The notes beneath the pieces are model-generated. The model saw nothing but the letters and a program-made list of their open reading frames with translations. It made no database searches and was not told the origin of the DNA. DNA of 7,587 nucleotides from Planctomycetota bacterium (GTDB taxonomy: Bacteria > Planctomycetota > UBA1135 > GCA-002686595), in contig WTJQ01000355.1 in assembly GCA_011524785.1 (NCBI GenBank), positions 1 through 7,587 on the forward strand, in the 5' to 3' direction. Of the stretch, positions 1 to 6,278 are shown in pieces; the stretch's first letter is position 1; each line of letters starts with the position of its first letter. The position numbers were made by a program, and so were the translations under genes.

Positions 1-116
1 GAGGCCACGAAGCCGACGGGTCCGTCGGGGGTCTCGACGGTGGCCAGGAAGAGGCCGCAGGGGATGCGGCCGAGGGCACGGGCGAGGGCGCTGGGCTCCG
101 GGCGGGCGTCGGTCAT
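1..116 (-). CDS. Flavin reductase-like domain protein, N-terminal fragment
   Basis: Reading the minus strand from an ATG at 116-114 gives 38 open codons that run off the left edge: MTDARPEPSALARALGRIPC, then GLFLATVETPDGPVGFVA. The block LGRIPCGLF followed by a beta strand and VGFVAS resembles the start of flavin reductase-like (FMN-binding split-barrel) proteins, where LGRIPSGLFILT...TGMLAS is common. Such proteins bind FMN or FAD and reduce it with NAD(P)H, or serve as flavodiiron-type partners, in the cytoplasm. The only purine-rich stretch upstream is GAGAAGGAT (142-134 on this strand), which lies about 18 nt from the ATG and is far for a Shine-Dalgarno site. It is transcribed divergently from the eIF-2B-like gene. 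The assignment rests on a short N-terminal motif; the FMN-contact residues are outside the window. The reading frame is fairly secure, the family moderately so. Confidence 0.55.
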   Translation of the reverse strand, partial: MTDARPEPSALARALGRIPCGLFLATVETPDGPVGFVA

Positions 117-149
117 GGCGTGGTTTTTGGGTGATCCTTCTCGGGGCGT

Positions 150-165
150 CCCAGGGCTCCCTGGG
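150..165. repeat. Perfect inverted repeat, operator-like
   Basis: CCCAGGG-CT-CCCTGGG: two 7-bp arms that are exact reverse complements around a 2-bp centre. It lies just downstream of the minus-strand -10-like hexamer at 179-174, about where transcription of the flavin reductase-like gene would begin. A 2-nt loop is too tight for a good RNA hairpin, so a DNA-binding site is the more natural reading. It could also be chance in GC-rich DNA. Confidence 0.35.
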
Positions 166-173
166 CTGACATT

Positions 174-179
174 GTTATA
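174..179 (-). promoter_or_regulatory. Candidate -10 element for the leftward flavin reductase-like gene
   Basis: The minus strand reads TATAAC here, 5 of 6 matches to TATAAT, inside the most AT-rich patch of the intergenic region (171-180). Transcription would start near 167, giving a leader of about 50 nt. No -35 element is visible at 16-18 bp spacing (the strand is GGGGC-rich there), so the promoter is incomplete or depends on an activator. Confidence 0.35.
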
Positions 180-191
180 TGCCGCGCTCTG

Positions 192-220
192 TGGACGCCC
201 CCGCGAGGATCGGCGATAAT
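192..220 (+). promoter_or_regulatory. Candidate sigma-70-type promoter for the eIF-2B-like/gyrA operon
   Basis: TGGACG at 192-197 (4 of 6 matches to TTGACA), a 17-bp spacer, then GATAAT at 215-220 (5 of 6 to TATAAT). Transcription would begin around 227, leaving a leader of about 46 nt before the ATG at 273. The -10 hexamer sits inside the inverted repeat at 211-225, so a protein bound to that repeat would block RNA polymerase. It is the best-matching promoter I found in front of the four-gene cluster. Confidence 0.45.
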
Positions 221-225
221 CGCCG
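211..225. repeat. Perfect inverted repeat overlapping the rightward -10 element
   Basis: CGGCGAT-A-ATCGCCG: 7-bp arms that are exact reverse complements around a single central A. The right half of the left arm plus the centre contributes the GATAAT hexamer (215-220). The size, perfect symmetry and position on a -10 element are typical of a repressor operator. No matching second copy was seen in the window and the repressor is unknown. Confidence 0.4.
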
Positions 226-272
226 CCCTGCGCGCTCCGGAGCCGTCCCTCCGATGCTGCGCGCGCCTCTCC

Positions 273-1286
273 ATGACGCCCTCTGGCCCCGTCCAGCACT
301 TCGGCTCCACCGCGCCCTCCGCCGCGCCCCGTGAGCCGCTCCGAGCCCGCCTGGCTCCCCTCCTGGGGGACCGGGTCGCGGCCAGCGCGCTCGTGGCGCG
401 GGCCCTCGCTCAGGAGCTCCTGCTCGAGTGCATGCACACGTGGTCCGCCGATGCGGCCTTCGACGAGGACGCGCTGCGCGTCGCCCTCGCCGACGTCTGG
501 AGCGAGCAGGGATGGCGTGGCCCCGTGGCGCGTCTGCTGCGTGCGCTCGAGGACGCTCCTGGCGTCGCGCGGACCGACGGCATCGAGGGCGGGCTCGTGC
601 GCCATCTGGTGAGCGAGCTGGGCCCCTGGATCCAGCCGGGGGCGGAGGAGCGCGCCTGGTCCGGGCGCGCGCTCGCGCCAGGGACTCGCTGCGTCTCCCG
701 CAGTGCTCCTGCGCCAGCGCTGGCTCCCGATCTGCAGGCCGACGCGGTGGTGCTCGTGGCGACGCCCTCCGAGCACGTGCAGGCCTGCGCCCTGGCGATC
801 GACCTCGAGGTCACGTTCGTGCTCTCCCAGGGGGGGCCGACCTTCGCCGGACGTCCCCTCGCGGAGGACCTCGTGCGCGCGGGGCGCCGCGTGCGCTTCG
901 TGCACGAGGCGGCATTGCCGGGCCTCGTGGGGGAGGCCGACGCCGTCTGGTTCGGGACCGAGGCCGTGGGGTCCGGGGAGTTCCTGGCTCCGCACGGAGC
1001 CCACACCGTCCTCGCCGAGGCCGAGCGCCTCGGCGTCCCTGCCCGCCTGCTCGCGACCGCCGACCTCGTGATGCCCGGGGGAGCGCTCGAGCTCCCCGCC
1101 TGGGGCGAGACCGAGGCCTGGCGTCTCTGGGAGGACGCTCCGGCGCGCATGCACCTCGAGGCACAGCCCTTCGCGCCGTGCCCCTTCACCGCCCACCTGA
1201 TGGTCGCCAGCGAGCGCGGCCTGGTCCGACCCGCCGAGCTGGCGATCGGGACCCTCGACACCTCCGACCTCACCCGCGCCCAGTAG
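273..1286 (+). CDS. Translation initiation factor eIF-2B-family-like protein
   Basis: 337 residues. Residues 156-270 look like the Rossmann-like half of the eIF-2B alpha/MtnA family: strand plus ATPSEHV (163-169, where relatives have THxxS or THCNAG), strand FVLSQGGPTFAGRPLAEDL (182-200, matching the family's RP..EG..LA..L), a second strand ending FVHEAAL (209-215), AVWFGTEAVGSGEF (224-237, in the place of VGADxI..NG), then HTVLAEAERLGVPARLLAT (244-262). The N-terminal 20-120 region is helical, as in relatives. Bacterial members include the MtnA methylthioribose-1-phosphate isomerase and ribose-1,5-bisphosphate isomerase, which use a Cys and an Asp; here no Cys is present in the loop and GAD is replaced by GTE, so isomerase activity is doubtful. 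The ATG at 273 is the first in frame after the candidate promoter and has no Shine-Dalgarno site. It is the first gene of the apparent operon, 18 nt before gyrA. Function unknown; family fairly likely. Confidence 0.65.
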   Translation: MTPSGPVQHFGSTAPSAAPREPLRARLAPLLGDRVAASALVARALAQELLLECMHTWSADAAFDEDALRVALADVWSEQGWRGPVARLLRALEDAPGVARTDGIEGGLVRHLVSELGPWIQPGAEERAWSGRALAPGTRCVSRSAPAPALAPDLQADAVVLVATPSEHVQACALAIDLEVTFVLSQGGPTFAGRPLAEDLVRAGRRVRFVHEAALPGLVGEADAVWFGTEAVGSGEFLAPHGAHTVLAEAERLGVPARLLATADLVMPGGALELPAWGETEAWRLWEDAPARMHLEAQPFAPCPFTAHLMVASERGLVRPAELAIGTLDTSDLTRAQ

Positions 1287-1304
1287 CGGCGCGGCCTCCC
1301 CCCC

Positions 1305-3920
1305 ATGACCGACACCCCGACCCAGCAGCAGCCGGACGAGCAGCGCGTCACGCTCCGCCCGATCGTGCGCGAGATGAAGGAGTCGTACCTCACGTACGCC
1401 CTCTCCGTCATCCACTCCCGCGCCCTCCCCGACGTGCGCGACGGCTTGAAGCCCAGCCAGCGGCGCATCCTCGTCGCGATGAACGACCTGAACCTCGGAC
1501 CGCGTGCGAAGTACCGCAAGTGCGCCAAGGTCGCGGGCGACACGTCCGGCAACTACCACCCCCACGGCGAGTCGGTCATCTACCCGACCCTCGTGCGCAT
1601 GGCGCAGGACTTCTCCATGCGCTACACGCTCGTCGACGGGCAGGGGAACTTCGGCTCCATCGACGGCGACCCGCCGGCCGCCATGCGATACACGGAGGCG
1701 CGCATGACCGGCGTGTCGACCGAGCTCATGGCGGACCTCGACAAGGAGACCGTCGCCCTCGAGCCCAACTACGACGACACGCGCACGCAGCCGACGGTGC
1801 TGCCCTCGCGGTTCCCGAACCTGATCTGCAACGGCTCGGAGGGCATCGCGGTCGGCATGGCGACCAGCATGCCGCCGCACAACCTGCGGGAGATCTGCTC
1901 CGGCATCCGCGCGATCCTCGACGACCCGGCGCTCGACGACATCGAGCTGATGCGGCACGTGCCGGGCCCGGACTTCCCCACCGGCGGCATCATCATGGGC
2001 CGCAGCGGGATCCTGCAGGCCTACACGACCGGCCGCGGCATCATCCGCCTGCGCGGCCGCTACCACATCGAGGAGTCGGACAAGGGCCCGACCCGGATCG
2101 TCTTCACGGAGATCCCGTACCAGACCCGCAAGGGCGGGGACTCGCGTGCCTCGATCATCAACAAGATCGCCGAGGCCGTGAAGGAGGAGCGGATCACCGG
2201 GATCCGCGACATCATCGACCTCACGAGCCTCTCCAAGGAGACCGGCGGCGTCGACATCCGCCTCGTGATCGAGCTGAAGAAGAACGAGGACCCCAACGTC
2301 ATCGTCAACCAGCTCTTCCAGTACACGCCGCTCCAGTCGACCTACTCGATCATCAACCTGGCGATCGCCGATCGGGAGCCGCGCACGCTGACCCTGCGCC
2401 AGCTGCTCGATCACTGGATCGACCACCGGCGCGACGTCATCCGGGCCCGGACCCGGTACCTGCTGCGCAAGGCCGAGGAGCGCAAGCACATCGTCGACGG
2501 GCTGCTCATCGCCCAGGCGAACATCGATCGGGTCATCGAGCTGATCCGCGCCTCGGCCGATCGGGACGCGGCCAAGACCGCCCTGTCGGCCGAGTTCGGC
2601 CTGAGCGACCGTCAGGCCCAGGCGATCGTCGACATGCGCCTCGGCAGCCTGACCGGACTCGAGCGCGAGAAGCTCGAGACCGAGGCCAACGAGCTGACGC
2701 TCACGATCTCCGACCTCCAGGACATCCTCGCGCGCGAGGAGCGCGTCACGGGGATCCTCCTCGAGGAGCTCAAGGAGGTCGAGGACCGCTTCGGCGATGA
2801 GCGTCGCACCGAGATCTCCAACGAGGAGGTCGCGGGCGGCATGGACATCGGGGCCCTCATCCAGGAGGACCTGATGGTCGTGACGTCCAGCAACGAGGGC
2901 TACGTCAAGCGCCTGCCCCTCGACACCTACCGCGCTCAGGGGCGTGGTGGCCAGGGCGTCAAGGGCTCGGCCTCGAAGGACGGGGACTACCTCAAGTCCC
3001 TGTTCGTCGCGGGCACGCACGATCGCCTGCTCTTCTTCACGAACCAGGGCCAGGTCTTCTCGAAGCTCACCTACGAGCTGCCCGAGGGCACCAAGCAGTC
3101 CAAGGGCCGTGCGATGGCGAACGTGCTCGACCTGCGCGACGAGGAGCGGGTGGAGACCATCCTGCGCGTCACGGACTTCGACTCCGAGGGCTACCTCGTC
3201 TTCGCGACCCGCAAGGGGCGCATCAAGAAGACGGCCCTCGCGGAGTACCGCCGGCCCCGCTCCAAGGGTCTGCGCGCGATCGTCCTCGAGGAGGGCGACG
3301 AGGTGGTGTCGGTCTCGATCGCGCGACCGGGCGACACGATCATGCTCACCACCCGGGACGGCCGCGCGATCCGCTTCGACGAGTCGACGGCCCGTGCGAT
3401 GGGCCGAGCGAGTCGCGGGGTCAAGGGGGCGCGCCTGCGCGGCGACGACGTGGTCGTCGGGCTCGTCATCGCGGACCCCGAGTCCTTCCTCCTGACCGCC
3501 ACCGAGCACGGCTACGGCAAGCGCACGGCGATTGGCGACTACCCGATCAAGGGGCGCGGGACCGGCGGCGTCATCGACATCCGCACGACCGACCGCAACG
3601 GCAAGGTCATCACCTCGCTGCTGTGTGGCGAGGGCTCCGACGTGATCTACATCACCGAGGGGGGGATGATCGTGCGGAGCCACTCCGACGACATCTCGGT
3701 CGTGGGGCGCAACACTCAGGGCGTGCGCCTGCTGCGCCTGAAGGACGGCGACCGCCTCGTGGCCGCGCAGGTGATCGCCCGCGAGGACCTCGAGCGCTTC
3801 GGGGACGACGAGGAGGTCGAGGCACCGCCCGAGCCGGACGCCGCGGACCTGGCCGAGACGCCGGCCGCTGATGAACCCGACGACGAACCCGACGGTGAGG
3901 CTCCCGACGAGGAGGAGTGA
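1305..3920 (+). CDS. gyrA: DNA gyrase subunit A
   Basis: 871 residues, full length for GyrA. It cuts and rejoins DNA in the A2B2 gyrase that introduces negative supercoils. The winged-helix/tower breakage-reunion domain spans about 15-500: [10 protein letters not shown] (27-36), [12 protein letters not shown] (39-50), loop [12 protein letters not shown] (84-95), and AMRYTE with catalytic Tyr129 next to Arg128. The C-terminal beta-pinwheel has six repeats beginning near 522, 572, 629, 677, 727 and 778. The first carries a GyrA box, QGRGGQG (545-551), which favours GyrA over ParC. The equivalent of E. coli Ser83 is Ser90, and that of Asp87 is Pro94, as I recall for planctomycetes and chlamydiae. 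A very acidic tail (about 834-871) ends in Glu-Glu-Glu. The ATG at 1305 follows a pyrimidine run, with no Shine-Dalgarno site, 18 nt after the preceding stop. gyrB is not in the window. Confidence 0.97.
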   Translation: MTDTPTQQQPDEQRVTLRPIVREMKESYLTYALSVIHSRALPDVRDGLKPSQRRILVAMNDLNLGPRAKYRKCAKVAGDTSGNYHPHGESVIYPTLVRMAQDFSMRYTLVDGQGNFGSIDGDPPAAMRYTEARMTGVSTELMADLDKETVALEPNYDDTRTQPTVLPSRFPNLICNGSEGIAVGMATSMPPHNLREICSGIRAILDDPALDDIELMRHVPGPDFPTGGIIMGRSGILQAYTTGRGIIRLRGRYHIEESDKGPTRIVFTEIPYQTRKGGDSRASIINKIAEAVKEERITGIRDIIDLTSLSKETGGVDIRLVIELKKNEDPNVIVNQLFQYTPLQSTYSIINLAIADREPRTLTLRQLLDHWIDHRRDVIRARTRYLLRKAEERKHIVDGLLIAQANIDRVIELIRASADRDAAKTALSAEFGLSDRQAQAIVDMRLGSLTGLEREKLETEANELTLTISDLQDILAREERVTGILLEELKEVEDRFGDERRTEISNEEVAGGMDIGALIQEDLMVVTSSNEGYVKRLPLDTYRAQGRGGQGVKGSASKDGDYLKSLFVAGTHDRLLFFTNQGQVFSKLTYELPEGTKQSKGRAMANVLDLRDEERVETILRVTDFDSEGYLVFATRKGRIKKTALAEYRRPRSKGLRAIVLEEGDEVVSVSIARPGDTIMLTTRDGRAIRFDESTARAMGRASRGVKGARLRGDDVVVGLVIADPESFLLTATEHGYGKRTAIGDYPIKGRGTGGVIDIRTTDRNGKVITSLLCGEGSDVIYITEGGMIVRSHSDDISVVGRNTQGVRLLRLKDGDRLVAAQVIAREDLERFGDDEEVEAPPEPDAADLAETPAADEPDDEPDGEAPDEEE
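3911..3917 (+). promoter_or_regulatory. Strong ribosome binding site of the yqeY-like gene, inside the gyrA 3' end
   Basis: GGAGGAG ends 5 nt before the ATG at 3923 and is the best Shine-Dalgarno match in the window. The same bases encode the last Glu residues of GyrA. This settles the start at ATG 3923 rather than the in-frame GTG at 3917, which overlaps the site itself. It also implies translational coupling to gyrA. Confidence 0.75.
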
Positions 3921-3922
3921 TC

Positions 3923-4375
3923 ATGGACCTGAAGTCGAGACTGGACGCGGACCTCAAGGCCGCGATGAAGGCCGGCGAGGCCGTGCGGCGGGACACCCTT
4001 CGCATGGTGATCGCGGCGATCAAGAACCGTGCGATCGAGGTCGGGGGCGCCAACACGGTGCTCGATGACGAGGCGGTCATGGCCGTTGTGCTCAACCAGG
4101 TCAAGACGAGGACCGACAGCGCGCAGCAGTACGACGCTGCCGATCGGGCCGACCTGGCTGACAAGGAGCGTGCGGAGATCGCGGTGCTGCAGGGGTACCT
4201 GCCTCAGCAGCTCAGCGAGGACGAGACGCGCGCCGCCGTGGAGAAGGCCATCGCGGACACCGGGGCGAGCAGCAAGGCCGACCTCGGCAAGGTCATCAAG
4301 GCCGTGATGGCGGCCCACAAGGGACAGGTCGACGGGAAGCAGGTCCAGCGGCTGATCGCCGAGATGCTCTCTTGA
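3923..4375 (+). CDS. YqeY/GatB-tail domain protein
   Basis: 150 residues, the normal size for the stand-alone YqeY family, which resembles the C-terminal domain of GatB, the tRNA-recognising part of the Glu-tRNA(Gln)/Asp-tRNA(Asn) amidotransferase. Visible family marks are MDLKSRLDADLKAAMKAGEA (1-20), RRDTLRMVIAAIKN (22-35), the central KERAEIAVLQGYLPQQLSED (81-100), and the closing DLGKVIKAVMAAHKGQVDGK (120-139) followed by VQRLIAEML. The protein should be soluble and all-helical. Its cellular job is not established; a link to tRNA is inferred from GatB likeness and no amidotransferase gene is nearby. It starts 2 nt after the gyrA stop with a strong ribosome binding site and its stop overlaps the murJ start, so it is co-transcribed with both. 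Confidence 0.92.
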   Translation: MDLKSRLDADLKAAMKAGEAVRRDTLRMVIAAIKNRAIEVGGANTVLDDEAVMAVVLNQVKTRTDSAQQYDAADRADLADKERAEIAVLQGYLPQQLSEDETRAAVEKAIADTGASSKADLGKVIKAVMAAHKGQVDGKQVQRLIAEMLS

Positions 4376-6117
4376 CGGAGGGCTCGGCGCGCGAGGGGCA
4401 GGGCGCGGACCTGGGAGCGCGACACCGCCGGCTCGGCCTGCGGGCCGGCCTCGTGTCCGTGCTGACGCTCGTCAGCCGGATCCTGGGCTACGCCCGCGAG
4501 GCGGTCACCGCCGCCCTGTTCGGCCACCAGTCCGCGATCCTCGACGCGTTCCTCACCGCCTGGCGGATCCCCAACCTCTTCCGGCGGCTCTTCGGCGAGG
4601 GCGCCATCGCGACCTCGTTCCAGACCGAGTTCTCCGAGGTCGAGGGCGAGGATGGCGAGAGCGCGGGGCGCGCCTTCTTCTGGGCGGTGTTCCGGATGCT
4701 GACCTGCATCCTCGTCGTCCTCACGGCGGCGCTGATCGCCGTCGTCTGGGTGCTCCCCGACCGGCTCGCCGTCCCGGGGCTCACGGGGGTCTGGCCCCTC
4801 GGCTCCCTCCCCTGGCTCGGCCCCGAGCCTGGGGCGGTGCGCGAGCTCACGGTGCGGCTCCTGCCGTTCCTCGTCGTCATCTGCCTCACGGCCGTGACCA
4901 GCGCGGCCCTGCACGTGCGCGGGCTCTTCGGCGCCACGGCCCTGGCGCCGGTCGTGTTCAACGTGGTCTGGATCGTCACCCTGATCCTCCTGCTGCGTCG
5001 CTTCCCCGACCCTGGCCTGCGCACCGCGGGCGCGATGCAGCTGGACATGGTGCGCTACCTGACCTGGGGCATCCTCCTGGCGGCCCTCGTGCAGGGGGCA
5101 GGCCTCCTGCCGAGCCTCGCGCGCTGCGGCCTCCTCGGAGGGCGGTCGAGCGGCGGAGCGCACGCGGCCGCGGGACCTGCACGCAGTCCGCGTGCCGTGC
5201 TCGTACGGGCCCTTCCCTTGGCGCTCGGCGCCGCCGTCTATCAGTTCAACGTGATGGTGGACGGGGTCATGGCGATCAGCCTGCTGCCTGAGGGCGGAGC
5301 GGGGGCGCACTACTTCGCCACGCGGGTCCAGCAGTTCCCCATGGCGATGATCGCCTTCGCGGCGACGACCGCCGTGTTCCCCGCCCTCAAGGCCCTGGGG
5401 CAGCAGGGCGACCTCACGGGGCTCGCTCGCCTGCACACGAGGACCCAGCGCACGGTGGCCTTCCTGGCCCTGCCCGCCACCACGGGCCTGATCGCGCTCG
5501 CCCAGCCCATCGTCATGGCGATGTTCATGCACGGTGCCTACCAGGAGGAGGGCGTCGAGCGGATCGTCAGCGCCCTGGTCGCCCTCGCTCTCGCCGTCGT
5601 GCCGGTCGGGGCCAGTGGCCTCGTGGTCCGCTGCTTCTACTCCGTTGGCGACTTCCGGACGCCGGTGGTCGTCTCGGTGGCGATGATGGCGCTGAACCTC
5701 GGCCTGAACCTCTGGTTCATCGTCGGGCTGGGCCTCGATGCGGATGGCCTGGCCCTGGGGACCGCCGTCACGAGCTGGCTGTCCCTCGCCCTGCTCGTCC
5801 CCCTGCTGCGCACCCGGCATCGCCTCCCGGCGGGACCGGCTGGGCTCGTGCGCTCCGTGGGGCTCTCGGCCGTGGGAGCCGCTGCCTGCGGGGCCGTCGC
5901 GGCGCCTGCCTACCGGGCGCTGTGTGGGCCTCTCAGAAGCGTGCTGGAGGCGCTCCACCTGTTCGAGGGGGATGCGCAGGTCCGGGCGAGCCAGGTCCTC
6001 GGCCTCCTCGGGGCGATCGGCGCCGGGGTGATTGCCCACTTCGTGGTGACGGCTGCGCTTGGCTCGGAGGAGGCTCGGGCGTTCCTGGGGCGCCTGAGGG
6101 GCCGCCAGGCCCGCTGA
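4372..6117 (+). CDS. murJ: Lipid II flippase MurJ (MviN family)
   Basis: 581 residues, a polytopic membrane protein of the MOP exporter superfamily that moves lipid II across the inner membrane for peptidoglycan synthesis. The N-terminal signature is SRILGYARE (35-43), DAF (58-60) and RIPNLFRRLFGEGAIATSF (65-83). Later come NVMVDGVMAISLLPEGGAG (293-311) and YFATRVQQFPMAMIAFA (314-330). By alignment from memory, Arg36, Arg42, Asp58, Arg71/72 and Arg318 match residues important in E. coli MurJ (Arg18, Arg24, Asp39, Arg52/53, Arg270). About 14 hydrophobic segments can be counted. Unusual stretches are a longer TM3-TM4 loop (about 129-156) and a Gly/Ala/Arg-rich loop (about 251-275). I chose the TTG at 4372, which overlaps the preceding stop (TTGA): the next in-frame start, GTG 4453, would remove the basic N-terminus just before TM1. 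No clear Shine-Dalgarno site; coupling with the upstream gene is likely. Confidence 0.93.
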   Translation: MTEGSAREGQGADLGARHRRLGLRAGLVSVLTLVSRILGYAREAVTAALFGHQSAILDAFLTAWRIPNLFRRLFGEGAIATSFQTEFSEVEGEDGESAGRAFFWAVFRMLTCILVVLTAALIAVVWVLPDRLAVPGLTGVWPLGSLPWLGPEPGAVRELTVRLLPFLVVICLTAVTSAALHVRGLFGATALAPVVFNVVWIVTLILLLRRFPDPGLRTAGAMQLDMVRYLTWGILLAALVQGAGLLPSLARCGLLGGRSSGGAHAAAGPARSPRAVLVRALPLALGAAVYQFNVMVDGVMAISLLPEGGAGAHYFATRVQQFPMAMIAFAATTAVFPALKALGQQGDLTGLARLHTRTQRTVAFLALPATTGLIALAQPIVMAMFMHGAYQEEGVERIVSALVALALAVVPVGASGLVVRCFYSVGDFRTPVVVSVAMMALNLGLNLWFIVGLGLDADGLALGTAVTSWLSLALLVPLLRTRHRLPAGPAGLVRSVGLSAVGAAACGAVAAPAYRALCGPLRSVLEALHLFEGDAQVRASQVLGLLGAIGAGVIAHFVVTAALGSEEARAFLGRLRGRQAR

Positions 6118-6150
6118 TTGGAATCGGCGCCGCGCCGCCCATCGGACGCC

Positions 6151-6179
6151 TTGATCGCGCTCCGCGGGCTGGACAAGAT
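6151..6179 (+). promoter_or_regulatory. Weak candidate promoter for the ribonucleotide reductase gene
   Basis: TTGATC at 6151-6156 (4 of 6 to TTGACA), 17-bp spacer, CAAGAT at 6174-6179 (3 of 6 to TATAAT). It lies in the 161-bp gap between murJ and the reductase gene. That gap holds no small gene, NrdR-box pair or cobalamin riboswitch that I could recognise. The match is poor and could be chance, but the gap suggests the reductase has its own promoter. Confidence 0.25.
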
Positions 6180-6278
6180 CGAGTCCGCAGCAGGGGGGCG
6201 CCATCTCGGGGACGGGGTGGCGTGCATGCTCCTCTGCCGGCACTCGCCCGAACCGAGGACGCACCGCACCGATCCCAC

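Noticed and set aside
254..334. Short upstream frame (26 codons) from ATG 254 overlapping the eIF-2B-like start
   Set aside because: No ribosome site, no recognisable peptide and GC-rich chance frames of this size are common; not enough to call a leader peptide.
410..1552. 380-codon minus-strand frame opposite the eIF-2B-like gene and the gyrA start
   Set aside because: Arg/Ser-rich with no recognisable domain; spans two plus-strand genes.
428..2800. 790-codon plus-strand frame across the eIF-2B-like gene and gyrA
   Set aside because: Arg/Pro/Ala-rich out-of-frame translation that crosses two genes with recognisable products in other frames.
3917..3922. GTG 3917 as the yqeY-like start (overlapping the gyrA stop)
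   Set aside because: It would lie within the GGAGGAG ribosome site; ATG 3923 has ideal 5-nt spacing and gives the usual family N-terminus.
6125..6137. CGGCG-CCG-CGCCG hairpin 8 nt after the murJ stop, as a terminator
   Set aside because: Only a 5-bp stem with a 3-nt loop and no following T run; such GC-only palindromes are expected by chance here.
4204..6264. 686-codon open frame on the minus strand opposite murJ
   Set aside because: Low-complexity Arg/Gly/Glu/Pro-rich translation with no family motif, antisense to a clear murJ; typical of GC-rich shadow frames where stop codons are rare.
6118..6278. Cobalamin riboswitch or NrdR boxes before the B12-dependent reductase
   Set aside because: No B12-box-like sequence, no paired NrdR-like motifs and too short a leader for a full cobalamin riboswitch.
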